Assembly: GCA_964624585.1 (NCBI GenBank)
Contig: CAZUXE010000038.1
Location: forward strand, 1 to 17,247
Direction of reading: 5' to 3'
DNA length: 17,247 bases
Source: CAZUXE01 sp964624585
Lineage (GTDB): Bacteria > Hydrothermota > Tepidihabitantia > B3-TA06
Shown here in pieces: positions 1 through 7,208 of this stretch. A program made the translations under genes and the position numbers. The notes beneath the pieces were generated by a model. The model worked only from the letters and a program-made list of their open reading frames with translations, made no database searches and was not told the DNA's origin. The stretch's first letter is position 1. Every line of letters begins with the position of its first letter.

Positions 1-2
1 TT

Positions 3-47
3 ACTCAAACCTTCGGTTTGAGTTTAGGAGTTTGCAAAGCAAACTCC
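3..47. repeat. Two tandem hairpins at the left edge
   Basis: Two perfect inverted repeats stand three bases apart. The first (3-23) has 9-base arms ACTCAAACC/GGTTTGAGT around a TTC loop. The second (27-47) has 9-base arms GGAGTTTGC/GCAAACTCC around an AAA loop. The hexamer GAGTTT occurs at 20-25 and again at 28-33, and its complement AAACTC lies at 41-46, so the two hairpins could in principle exchange partners. No T-run follows on the plus strand, so they are not ordinary intrinsic terminators in that direction. The element may belong to a gene beyond the left edge. Function unknown. Confidence 0.7.
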
Positions 48-115
48 ATCTCTATAAGTAAGATATTGAAACAGTTGCTCAAATTGGATATTATGAACTG
101 AGGAACAGAAATTAG

Positions 116-141
116 AAAAGCGGGGCTATAGCCCCGCTTTT
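116..141 (-). terminator. Intrinsic terminator of the cyclic 2,3-diphosphoglycerate synthetase-like gene
   Basis: A perfect palindrome with 13-base arms (AAAAGCGGGGCTA and its complement) has a G/C-rich core and ends in a T-run on either strand. It begins 24 bases past the stop of the minus-strand gene that ends at 166, so it most likely terminates that transcript. Its symmetry means it could also stop plus-strand transcription entering from the left. Confidence 0.9.
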
Positions 142-165
142 AACTTAAAGTTGACAAGGAGTTGC

Positions 166-1497
166 TTAAGCAATCAATCCACGCTTACGTAATATCTCAG
201 ATATAGCGCTCTCAAGCTGAGGTAGAGCAGCGTCATCAAGATCATAATAAACCCTAGTGAAGGGTTTAGATATCTCGACAACTTTACTAAGATCAATTGG
301 AGTACCTATCACGACAGCCTCAGCTGGAACCGCATCAATTGACGCCTTCATATCAGCCAACTGTTCTGGCCCGTAACCTAATGCGGGCAAGAGAGGCGCG
401 GTTTGGTTGTATTTTTCAATAGAAGCCTTAACTCGTCCAACAGCATAAGGCAAAGGATTAACAATTTCAGCAGCGCCGTATTTTTGCGCAGCCACAGTGC
501 CAGCTCCTGTCTTCATCTCGCCGTGGGTAAGTGTAGGACCATCTTCAACCACAACAACCTTCTTACCGGAAATAATGGATTCATCATCCACACGAACCGG
601 CGAAGCCGACTTAATAACTGTAGCATTTGGATTAAGCCTTTTTGCCGCCTCTTCTACAGCAGCAATCTGTTCCGGTGTAGCAGAGTCAATTTTGTTGATT
701 AAGATGATGTCGGCCATACGGAAATTCACAGCGCCAGGATAATAGCTCTGCTCATGCCCCGCACGAAGAGGATCAGCAATTACAATGGATAAATCAGGCT
801 TGTAAAAAGAGATATCGTTGTTACCGCCATCCCAAATAACCAACTGGAAATCCTTTTCACATTCGGCAAGAATTGCACCGTAATCAACACCTGCAAACAC
901 TGTGTTGCCCGCGGTAATATGAGGTTCATACTCCTCGCGCTCTTCAATAGTGCAGTGATGCTTATCCATATCCTCAAGGGTATCAAAACGCTGTACCGCC
1001 TGAGCAGCCAAATCACCATAAGGCATGGGATGACGAACCGCCGCATAACGAATACCGTGCTTAGCTAAAATTTTGGCAATTGCCCTTGAAGTCTGCGATT
1101 TACCCGCACCAGTACGGACTGCACACACCGATATGATAGGTAGTTTGGAGGAAATCATAGTATTTTTTGGCCCCATCAAACGGAAATCTGCGCCAGCAGC
1201 AAGAACGCTTGAACCCTTGTCCATAACATATGTATGCTTAACATCTGAATAGGCAAATACAACCTCATCCACATTGTGTTTTACAATAAGGTCAATAAGT
1301 TCCTCTTCTGCATGAATAGGGATACCCTGAGGGTAAAGAGAACCGGCCAATTCAGCCGGATAAGCTCTGCCTTCAATATCGGGAATCTGGGTGGCGGTGA
1401 AAGCAACAACTTCGTAATTCTCGTTATTACGGTAGTATACATTAAAATTGTGGAAGTCGCGACCTGCCGCTCCCATGATTATAACCTTTTTGCGCAT
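166..1497 (-). CDS. P-loop enzyme of the cyclic 2,3-diphosphoglycerate synthetase family
   Basis: This 443-residue cytoplasmic protein resembles cyclic 2,3-diphosphoglycerate synthetase. In methanogenic archaea that enzyme cyclises 2,3-diphosphoglycerate using ATP to make a compatible solute and phosphate store. The N-terminus (residues about 4-110, starting KVIIMGAAGRDFHNFN) looks like a Rossmann-type nucleotide fold. A Walker A motif, AVRTGAGKSQT, lies near residues 126-136 and begins a P-loop NTPase domain. The start is the ATG at 1497, 6 bases after AAGGAG. A longer TTG start at 1554 would run into the -10 box and is rejected. The gene stands alone between its own promoter and terminator. 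Family membership is clear from the motifs, but bacterial members are mostly uncharacterised, so the reaction here is an inference. Confidence 0.85.
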   Translation of the reverse strand: MRKKVIIMGAAGRDFHNFNVYYRNNENYEVVAFTATQIPDIEGRAYPAELAGSLYPQGIPIHAEEELIDLIVKHNVDEVVFAYSDVKHTYVMDKGSSVLAAGADFRLMGPKNTMISSKLPIISVCAVRTGAGKSQTSRAIAKILAKHGIRYAAVRHPMPYGDLAAQAVQRFDTLEDMDKHHCTIEEREEYEPHITAGNTVFAGVDYGAILAECEKDFQLVIWDGGNNDISFYKPDLSIVIADPLRAGHEQSYYPGAVNFRMADIILINKIDSATPEQIAAVEEAAKRLNPNATVIKSASPVRVDDESIISGKKVVVVEDGPTLTHGEMKTGAGTVAAQKYGAAEIVNPLPYAVGRVKASIEKYNQTAPLLPALGYGPEQLADMKASIDAVPAEAVVIGTPIDLSKVVEISKPFTRVYYDLDDAALPQLESAISEILRKRGLIA

Positions 1498-1543
1498 AAA
1501 ACTCCTTTCTGCAAAAATTGTATCTTGATTTCTTTGGACTTCA

Positions 1544-1571
1544 AGCATACACATTAGACTCTGCTTGTCAA
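1544..1571 (-). promoter_or_regulatory. Sigma-70 type promoter of the cyclic 2,3-diphosphoglycerate synthetase-like gene
   Basis: On the minus strand TTGACA (1571-1566) is followed by 16 bases and then TATGCT (1549-1544). This gives a leader of roughly 40 bases containing the AAGGAG ribosome site. The -35 box is perfect and the -10 box is fair. Confidence 0.6.
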
Positions 1572-1880
1572 CTCATGAATAAATTCAATTTGTAGAAGAC
1601 TACGCAAACATGGTGGTAAATTCATTTTGGAGGTATTGAGTATATTGAAGGAGGAAAGAATAATTCTGAATAATTATTTTAAGAACTCAAGAATTCCTTT
1701 CGTCGCATTAACAGATGAGAGAATACGCATGAAAACTCATCTTTTAACCCCGCTGTCGGGTCTGGGAAGGTTGTTGCTAGTGGCGATCACTAGCAGGTAT
1801 CTTAGAATACGACTGCACACGACTCGCAATGCCGTTTTCACGACAATATTTATACCTCAAAAAGCAGGCTATTCAAACAT
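1572..1880. other. Stretch without a convincing gene, with one hairpin
   Basis: I see no supported gene here. A perfect hairpin at 1775-1795 has 8-base arms TGCTAGTG/CACTAGCA around a 5-base loop, but no T-run follows on either strand. An open frame starts at 1627 on the plus strand and runs past 1880 into the opposing envelope gene. Its predicted product has no recognisable motif, so I treat it as chance or as a remnant. Confidence 0.5.
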
Positions 1881-2426
1881 CTACCAAATGAAAGCAAATC
1901 TGGTTCCTAAAGAAAGGAATATCCCATATCCCCAATTATTCTCACTAATAGCTGGCGATGATTGTTTGCTATTATTCACCTCACCACCAAGTTCAGCAAA
2001 TAAATGAAGCCCTTGAGATATTTCATATGAAGCTCCGCCACCTGCATCAAAACCAAGCCATGATGTAATTCGCTCTCCGGCAGTGGCAACATTTATTCCC
2101 ATTCCAACAAATCCATAAGGTCTCCATGCACCGTAGTTTCCCATAAACACAAAATCGAAAGGAACTCCCAGGTTTATACCGAAATTATTAGAATTGGCGT
2201 CAACTGTCAAACTGAGAATATCTGTCCGCAACCAATAATAATTTTTGTAAAGATTTATAAGCATATCACCTGAAATACTAACAGGAGAAATGAACTTATC
2301 AAAGGGCAATACCGTTGTTGATACCCTTGGCCCCAGCATCATGGGATACAATCTGCGACTTTCGGCCTTCAAAAATAATGGAAATAGTAACAAAGAAAGC
2401 AAAATAATTGCCACCGATTTCTTCAT
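1881..2426 (-). CDS. Secreted, outer-membrane beta-barrel-like protein
   Basis: This 181-residue protein is of no family I can name. Residues 1-21 form a classical Sec signal peptide: MKKS, a leucine-rich core, and a likely cleavage after LKA near residue 21. The mature part alternates polar and hydrophobic/aromatic residues and is rich in Gly, Tyr, Trp and Phe. It ends in an aromatic residue (FAFIW), as many outer-membrane barrel proteins do. About eight strands would fit the length, suggesting a small OmpA/OmpW-like barrel. The ATG at 2426 follows AAGGAGGAG. It lies 141 bases downstream of a lipoprotein gene on the same strand but has its own promoter. The barrel call rests on composition and pattern only. 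Confidence 0.6.
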   Translation of the reverse strand: MKKSVAIILLSLLLFPLFLKAESRRLYPMMLGPRVSTTVLPFDKFISPVSISGDMLINLYKNYYWLRTDILSLTVDANSNNFGINLGVPFDFVFMGNYGAWRPYGFVGMGINVATAGERITSWLGFDAGGGASYEISQGLHLFAELGGEVNNSKQSSPAISENNWGYGIFLSLGTRFAFIW

Positions 2427-2479
2427 AAACTCCTCCTTGATATTTAACTCAAATGAAAATGAATAATGCCACTAACTTT

Positions 2480-2508
2480 ATAGTATCATAAGACAGCCTG
2501 TAAGTCAA
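2480..2508 (-). promoter_or_regulatory. Promoter of the barrel-like protein gene
   Basis: On the minus strand TTGACT (2508-2503) is followed by 17 bases and TACTAT (2485-2480), close to the sigma-70 consensus. The start codon lies about 54 bases below the -10 box. The gene can therefore be transcribed independently of the lipoprotein gene upstream. Confidence 0.65.
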
Positions 2509-2567
2509 GTCCTCTTTATAGATAGAGCGACCTACACCCTTGAATTTATACGCTTAAGCGATGGTGT

Positions 2568-3179
2568 TTAGTAGCCTAAAGCAACCCCTAAACCGAAAAT
2601 AGGACTACCTGAACCTAGGTTTCCTGACGATTCTGCACCAGAAGTAGCAACAATGGGCTTATTCCATCCAGCTTCACCGTAGATTGAAAAAATATTACCA
2701 AACTGCAAACGTAGTCCACCAACGCCAGACAAAGAAGTACCTGCCACAGCAAAACTGTTTTCAAGCAACTCACCACTAAGACCTATAGTACTCAAACGAA
2801 CTACAGCATAAGGATAGAGTGTCTTACCCACAGGAAGTCCAAGGTAAACCGACCCTTCTGCTCCGTACATTAAAACACCTAGAAACGCAAATGAACCTCC
2901 TCCACCAAGAGCGATATAATCGTTGAAACTATACTTGGCGTCAACCTTCAAGCCAAGACCCCAACTATGAATTCCCAAATCAAGATTCGGTGCTATACCT
3001 GTACGCGCCCAAAAACCAGGAAGCCCAACAATAGCGCCTTTAACAGATACTCCGGCAAGACCAATACCGCCTGCAAACTTACCAACTGGTACTGTTCGCG
3101 GAACCTGCATATGATAAAAAGAACAACCGCTCATAGACAGCAACAAAACAACCGTTAATAGGAATGATATTTTTTTCAT
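2568..3179 (-). CDS. Glycine-rich envelope lipoprotein, barrel-like pattern
   Basis: This 203-residue protein starts with a lipoprotein signal: MKK, a hydrophobic core, then the lipobox-like MSGC with the acylated cysteine at residue 19. Known lipoprotein processing would cleave before Cys19 and anchor it to a membrane. The mature part is rich in Gly, Leu, Val and Ser. It shows repeated alternating hydrophobic strands (for example GLGLKVDAKYSF and LRLQFGNIFSIYGEAGW) and ends in GVALGY, which looks like a beta-barrel or beta-sandwich. I recognise no named family. The ATG at 3179 follows AGGAGGAGC. The presence of this protein and its neighbour supports a two-membrane envelope. The lipid anchor is likely; the fold is inferred. 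Confidence 0.65.
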   Translation of the reverse strand: MKKISFLLTVVLLLSMSGCSFYHMQVPRTVPVGKFAGGIGLAGVSVKGAIVGLPGFWARTGIAPNLDLGIHSWGLGLKVDAKYSFNDYIALGGGGSFAFLGVLMYGAEGSVYLGLPVGKTLYPYAVVRLSTIGLSGELLENSFAVAGTSLSGVGGLRLQFGNIFSIYGEAGWNKPIVATSGAESSGNLGSGSPIFGLGVALGY

Positions 3180-3215
3180 AAATTGCTCCTCCTAAATTTG
3201 AAGCTTAGTTCAAAA

Positions 3216-3243
3216 ATTGTAAGCCTAAATTAAGACTTGTCAA
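3216..3243 (-). promoter_or_regulatory. Promoter of the lipoprotein gene
   Basis: On the minus strand a perfect TTGACA (3243-3238) is followed by 16 bases and TACAAT (3221-3216). The leader to the ATG at 3179 is about 30 bases. It diverges from the cmk operon promoter about 150 bases away. Confidence 0.7.
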
Positions 3244-3393
3244 TAGTAATTAGCAATAGTTTATAATACCGCATTGGATATAGAGATTCTCTGCTTCGCA
3301 TAATACTATCCTTATTTTAATAAAAATACCCTGCAAGCAAATTCAAACCTAGAGTATCTCTATCTAGTTTTCCACAAGCCTAGAACATAGAGC

Positions 3394-3421
3394 TTGACTA
3401 AATGTGTAAAAAGCCTATAAT
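3394..3421 (+). promoter_or_regulatory. Sigma-70 promoter of the cmk-plsC-rpsA-mtaB-rlmN operon
   Basis: TTGACT (3394-3399) is followed by a 16-base spacer and a perfect TATAAT (3416-3421). The predicted transcript start is near 3428, giving a leader of about 110 bases before cmk. It is the only strong plus-strand promoter I see before the five-gene run. Confidence 0.8.
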
Positions 3422-3446
3422 CTTGTCTGGATAGCCTTAACCTAAT

Positions 3447-3469
3447 CCAATTGTTACAACCAATTGTTA
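3447..3469 (+). repeat. Tandem 10-base direct repeat in the cmk leader
   Basis: CCAATTGTTA occurs at 3447-3456 and 3460-3469, a period of 13 bases, about 20-40 bases below the predicted transcript start. Each copy contains the palindrome CAATTG. It could be a protein-binding site on DNA or RNA, but this is inference only. Confidence 0.5.
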
Positions 3470-3539
3470 GATGTCATAAGGATCTCTAGCAGATGTTGTA
3501 GCTAGTTTGAAATGTTATAAAAAGGAGGAACTTAGTGAT

Positions 3540-4217
3540 TTGAAGTTTGTCGTAGCTATCGATGGAACAGCCTCTTCAGGCAAATCTACAACCGCAAAAT
3601 TACTGGCAAAAAAACTTGGCTTTACGCATTTAGATACAGGTGCTATGTATAGAGCCATCACTTATTTGCTAATCAAAAATCAAGCAGTTGAAGCTGACGA
3701 TAAACTTCTACAAAAACTCCTCTTTGATGCACCTTTAATTTTTTCCATTGACAATAACAAACTCTCGGTTTACCTAGACAAACAATTGCTGAGTGATGAA
3801 TTGCGCTCACCTGAAGTTGATAGCTGGGTATCGCCTGTGGCTCAAAGAGCCTTTGTTAGGGCATTTCTTCTAGCCAAACAACGTCAACTAGGCGCTAACC
3901 AAAAACTTGTATGTGAAGGACGTGATATTGGCTCTGTGATCTTCCCTGACGCCGAATTGAAAGTCTACATGAAATGCGGTATTGAAGAACGGGCTAAGCG
4001 ACGTCACCGCGAGTTATTGCAAAAAGGTATTGCCAAAAGCCTTCAGGACGTACTGACAAACCTGAAACGACGAGATGAAATTGACTCCACCCGCGAAATT
4101 GCACCATTGGTTCAGGTTGAAGACGCTTTTGTAGTTGATACCACAAACTTAACTATAGAACAACAAGTCGAGATTATTGAAGCGGAAGTTCTAAAAAGAA
4201 TGAGAAGTTTGTCGTGA
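3540..4217 (+). CDS. cmk: Cytidylate kinase
   Basis: CMP kinase transfers the ATP gamma-phosphate to CMP or dCMP in pyrimidine nucleotide recycling in the cytoplasm. Taking the TTG at 3540 as start gives 225 residues, the usual family length. The P-loop GTASSGKST lies at residues 9-17, DTGAMYRA at 32-39, and the family motif EGRDIGSVIFPDA follows in the second half. The TTG at 3540 is chosen because AGGAGG at 3523-3528 sits 11 bases upstream. A TTG at 3507 would add 11 residues and place the ribosome site inside the gene. A GTG at 3535 is out of frame and stops after two codons. It is the first gene of the operon, and its stop overlaps the plsC start (GTGA). Confidence 0.95.
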   Translation: MKFVVAIDGTASSGKSTTAKLLAKKLGFTHLDTGAMYRAITYLLIKNQAVEADDKLLQKLLFDAPLIFSIDNNKLSVYLDKQLLSDELRSPEVDSWVSPVAQRAFVRAFLLAKQRQLGANQKLVCEGRDIGSVIFPDAELKVYMKCGIEERAKRRHRELLQKGIAKSLQDVLTNLKRRDEIDSTREIAPLVQVEDAFVVDTTNLTIEQQVEIIEAEVLKRMRSLS

Positions 4218-4960
4218 GAACGCGCTGGAAGTTCGGTTGGAGTATAACATATCCTGTATTTAGACTACTGCTTGGAGTAAAGGTACACAACTGGGAAAAC
4301 GTCCCTCAAAAAGGACCGCTCCTTATAGCCTCAAACCATATGAACTTTATCGACCCTCCTCTGGTAGGGCACGCTGCTCGCAGGGAATGTTTCTACTTGG
4401 CTAAAGAAGACTTGTTCAAACAGTCTAAATTTTTCACCTGGCTTATAAGTTATTTCAATGCGATACCTATAAAAAGAAAAGGCTTTGACGTCCATATTTT
4501 CAAAGAAACTGCTAAATTACTTAAGAAAAAACAGGCGGTTATTTTATTTCCCGAAGGTACACGAAGCCTTAAAGGAAAACTGCTTCCATTCAAAACAGGG
4601 GTGGGAATGATTGCCATGAAGTATAAAACACCGGTTGTTCCCACATATATCAGAAATTCTCACAGACCGCCGGATGAATGGATATCAAGAAAATCACCGC
4701 TAGAAGTATACTTTGCCCCTCCTTTATATCCGAAAGGCTCATCTGGAAATAAGGCTGACTATGAAGCATTCACTAATTTAATAGAAGAAAAGGTGCGGCT
4801 ATTAGCTGAATCAGCCAATAGCAAAGAAGAGAAAAGCAAGGGAAGTGTTGGAAAAAATTCAAAAGCCGTCTGCAATGAAACAACGGCTGCAATTGAGTAT
4901 ATAAACCCTTTAAGCAAATCCTTTCATTTAGAAAGGCCCATACCCGGGGTCAACGGGTAA
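4214..4960 (+). CDS. plsC: 1-acyl-sn-glycerol-3-phosphate acyltransferase
   Basis: This membrane-associated acyltransferase esterifies the 2-position of lysophosphatidic acid to make phosphatidic acid in phospholipid synthesis. At 248 residues it has the catalytic HX4D motif as NHMNFID (His42, Asp47), the FPEGTRS motif at 112-118 and a VPTYI block near 142-146. A hydrophobic N-terminal stretch at about 8-21 fits membrane association. Residues from about 200 onward form a polar, Lys/Ser-rich tail not typical of the core enzyme. The GTG start overlaps the cmk stop by four bases, indicating translational coupling. A cmk-plsC-rpsA order is common in bacteria, often with ispH between; ispH is absent here. 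Confidence 0.92.
   Translation: MRTRWKFGWSITYPVFRLLLGVKVHNWENVPQKGPLLIASNHMNFIDPPLVGHAARRECFYLAKEDLFKQSKFFTWLISYFNAIPIKRKGFDVHIFKETAKLLKKKQAVILFPEGTRSLKGKLLPFKTGVGMIAMKYKTPVVPTYIRNSHRPPDEWISRKSPLEVYFAPPLYPKGSSGNKADYEAFTNLIEEKVRLLAESANSKEEKSKGSVGKNSKAVCNETTAAIEYINPLSKSFHLERPIPGVNG
4941..4959 (+). promoter_or_regulatory. Small hairpin at the plsC-rpsA junction
   Basis: TACCCG (4941-4946) and CGGGTA (4954-4959) can pair around a 7-base loop. The hairpin covers the plsC stop and ends 13 bases before the AGGAGG of rpsA. S1 is known to control its own translation in some bacteria, so a structured rpsA entry site is plausible. The stem is short and the role is inferred. Confidence 0.35.
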
Positions 4961-4987
4961 ATCCTGTAACTAGGAGGATACAATCGA

Positions 4988-7149
4988 ATGACAGAAAAAG
5001 TTTTTGAACATGATTTAGGCGCCGAAGAACTGGAGCGCTTAATTGAAGAATCTCTCTCCGGCTTTACCGTTGGGGAAATAGTTAAGGGTACCATAGCAAA
5101 GGTACAAGGCAACAATGTATTGGTTGACTTGGGATGGAAGTCAGAGGGTGTTCTTTCCATCAATGAATTCCCTGATCCTGAAAACATTGTAGAAGGCAGC
5201 GAAGTAATGGTTTTCGTAGAAGCCCTCGAAAACCGTGATGGACAACCGGTAATTTCCAAAAAGAAGGCCGATTTCCAAATGGCATGGGATACCATAAAAC
5301 GGAAATTGGAAGCTAAAGAACCATGCCCTGTGATAGTTCGTAAAAAGGTAAAAGGCGGCCTACAGGTTGACGTTTTCGGTCTTGACGCCTTTCTACCCGG
5401 TTCACAAGTTGACATTCGTTCAGTTACCGATTTTGACTCCTACATCAACAATGAAATTGATGTAAAAATTATAAAAGTCAACTGGAACAAACGAAATATC
5501 GTTGTATCAAGACGAATGCTACTTGAAGAGGAAATGGCCCGCGTACATCGCGAACGCATGGAACAGCTCAACGTTGACGACCTTGTTGAAGGAACTGTAA
5601 AGAACATAGTTGATTTTGGTGCGTTTATTGACCTTGGCGGTCTGGACGCTCTTTTGCATATCTCAGATATTTCCTGGAGAAAAATTGTACATCCTGCTGA
5701 AGTTCTCAAAGTTGGCGAAAAGATACAAGTCAAGATTCTTACTAAGAATGAGGAATCAGGCAGAGTAACCGTAGGTCTCAAACAACTTACACCACACCCT
5801 TGGGAAAATATTGATCAAAAATATGCAATCGGCTCCCGCATCACAGGCAAGGTAACAAGCTTTACCGATTACGGCGCATTTGTTGAACTGGAAAAAGGTG
5901 TTGAAGGCCTCATCCATGTTAGCGAAATGTCATGGACACGTATGGTAAGCCACCCAGCCCAGATACTTCAAATTGGACAAGAACTTGAAGCCATTGTTCT
6001 TTCACTTGACAAAGAAAACCGTCGCATATCCCTTGGCTTAAAACAAACTATGCCCGACCCATGGTCTACAATTGATGAACGTTACACTATTGGGCAAAAA
6101 ATTGAAGGCGTTGTGTCTTCCCTTAAAAACTTCGGCGCATTTGTTGAAATAGAAGAAGCTATAGAAGGTTTGGTTCGTAACGTTGACTTGTCATGGACAA
6201 AACGAATTAAGCATCCACGCGAGATTCTGAAAAAAGGCGAAACTATAACAACCATCATACTAGATATTGATAAAGAAAATCGCCGGATTACCCTTGGATT
6301 GAAACAAACTCAGGAAGACCCCTTCTACTCATGGTCAAAAGCCCATAAAGAAGGCTCACATATCACAGGAAAAATCATTGATATGCCTTCTTCAGGAATA
6401 GTCATAGCTCTAACTGATGAAATTGAAGGCTTTATACCTCTACAACAGCTCAAGAAACGCAAAATAAAGAAAATAAAAGACCATTACGAACTTGGCGAAG
6501 AGCTTCAACTGGTAATTCGCAGAATTGACTCTAAAGGTCGCCGCGTAATCCTTTCGGAACGAGAGTTCTACCAGAGAGAAGAAGAGAAAGAACGCCATCA
6601 GGCTGCTTCTATTCAAACACCCAAGGGATTCTCTCTTAAAGATCACCTTGCAGATTCCTTCAAAGCCTTAGAGGAAGTTACCGACACAGCTAAGGAAAAG
6701 GAAATCAAGGCAACTGATGTAGAAAAAACTGAAGACGCTGAAACTGCTGAAGAGAAACCTAAGAAAAAAACTACCACGCGCAAAAAGGCTGCTACTAAGA
6801 AAGCTAAAACTGAGGATAAAGATGAAGCTGCTGATGTAGAAAAAACTGAAGACGCTGAAACTGCTGAAGAGAAACCTAAGAAAAANNNNNNNNNNNNNNN
6901 NNNNNNNNNNNNNNNNNNNNNNNNNNNNNNNNNNNNNNNNNNNNNNNNNNNNNNNNNNNNNNNNNNNNNNNNNNNNNNNNNNNNNCTGATGTAGAAAAAA
7001 CTGAAGACGCTGAAACTGCTGAAGAGAAACCTAAGAAAAAAACTACCACGCGCAAAAAGGCTACTGCTAAGAAAGCTAAAACTGAGGATAAAGAAGAAGA
7101 GAAACCTAAGAAAAAGCGCACAACTAAGAAAAAAGAAGATAAAGAGTAA
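4988..7149 (+). CDS. rpsA: 30S ribosomal protein S1 with a lysine-rich repeat tail (interrupted by a gap)
   Basis: S1 binds mRNA on the small ribosomal subunit and helps initiate translation. Six S1 (OB-fold) domains are visible at about residues 26-92, 110-178, 195-266, 280-354, 366-440 and 454-526; domains 3-5 carry the clearest DFGAF/DYGAF/NFGAF cores. From about residue 545 comes a low-complexity tail, including 39-residue repeats with a DVEKTEDAETAEEK block followed by Lys/Thr/Ala-rich sequence. A run of 100 Ns (6886-6985) interrupts the tail. Read literally it shifts the frame and gives a false TAG at 6992. Overlapping the identical 55-base flanks restores one frame of 668 residues ending at the TAA 7147-7149. 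The start ATG follows AGGAGG at 4972-4977 by 10 bases. The true number of tail repeats is unknown. Confidence 0.93.
6714..7040 (+). repeat. 117-base tandem repeat in the rpsA tail
   Basis: A 117-base (39-codon) unit begins at 6714 and again at 6831, where it runs into the N gap. The first 55 bases of the unit occur three times in the scaffold: 6714-6768, 6831-6885 and 6986-7040. After the third copy the unit continues with near-identical sequence, differing by GCTACTGCT in place of GCTGCTACT. The period is a multiple of three and keeps the frame. Confidence 0.9.
6886..6985. other. Assembly gap of 100 Ns inside rpsA
   Basis: A run of exactly 100 Ns, which is a standard placeholder and not a measured length. 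The 55 bases before it and the 55 bases after it are identical. Removing the Ns and one flank (155 bases) leaves a 2007-base reading frame with no stop, so the gap may be false. Confidence 0.95.
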
Positions 7150-7163
7150 CAGTTGCGCAATTT

Positions 7164-7192
7164 TTTTCAAGCTAGGAAACCACGCTTGAAAA
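7164..7192 (+). promoter_or_regulatory. Hairpin between rpsA and mtaB
   Basis: TTTTCAAGC (7164-7172) and GCTTGAAAA (7184-7192) form a 9-base stem with an 11-base loop. A T-run precedes it and none follows, so it is not a usual plus-strand terminator. It ends 16 bases before the mtaB ATG, which lacks a clear ribosome site, so it could affect mRNA processing or translation of mtaB. Confidence 0.5.
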
Positions 7193-7208
7193 GCATACAA
7201 TTTGGTTT

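Larger units (their letters stand above)
3244..3539. other. Divergent intergenic region with the cmk operon promoter and leader
   Basis: This region separates the minus-strand lipoprotein gene from the plus-strand cmk operon. It holds the operon promoter at 3394-3421 and a leader of about 110 bases. Within the leader are a 10-base direct repeat (3447-3469) and a weak hairpin, CTAGC...GCTAG, ahead of the ribosome site. I see no gene in it. Confidence 0.6.

Noticed and set aside
3..47. CRISPR-like repeat
   Set aside because: There are only two hairpins of different sequence, three bases apart, with no spacers and no cas genes.
1775..1795. Hairpin as terminator of the gene ending at 1881
   Set aside because: The stem is perfect, but no T-run follows it on the minus strand and it lies over 80 bases past the stop codon.
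1627..2007. Plus-strand open frame of 126 codons
   Set aside because: It runs antisense through the end of the signal-peptide protein gene at 1881-2426 and its product has no recognisable motif or family.
6992..6994. In-frame TAG that would truncate rpsA
   Set aside because: It arises only because the gap is written as exactly 100 Ns. The sequence after the gap reads as the S1 tail in another frame, and merging the flanks removes the stop.
6643..7200. Minus-strand open frame with a Phe/Leu/Ser-rich, membrane-like product
   Set aside because: It is the antisense of the Lys/Glu-rich rpsA tail; A/G-rich repeats always read as Phe/Leu/Ser on the other strand. It also spans the N gap.
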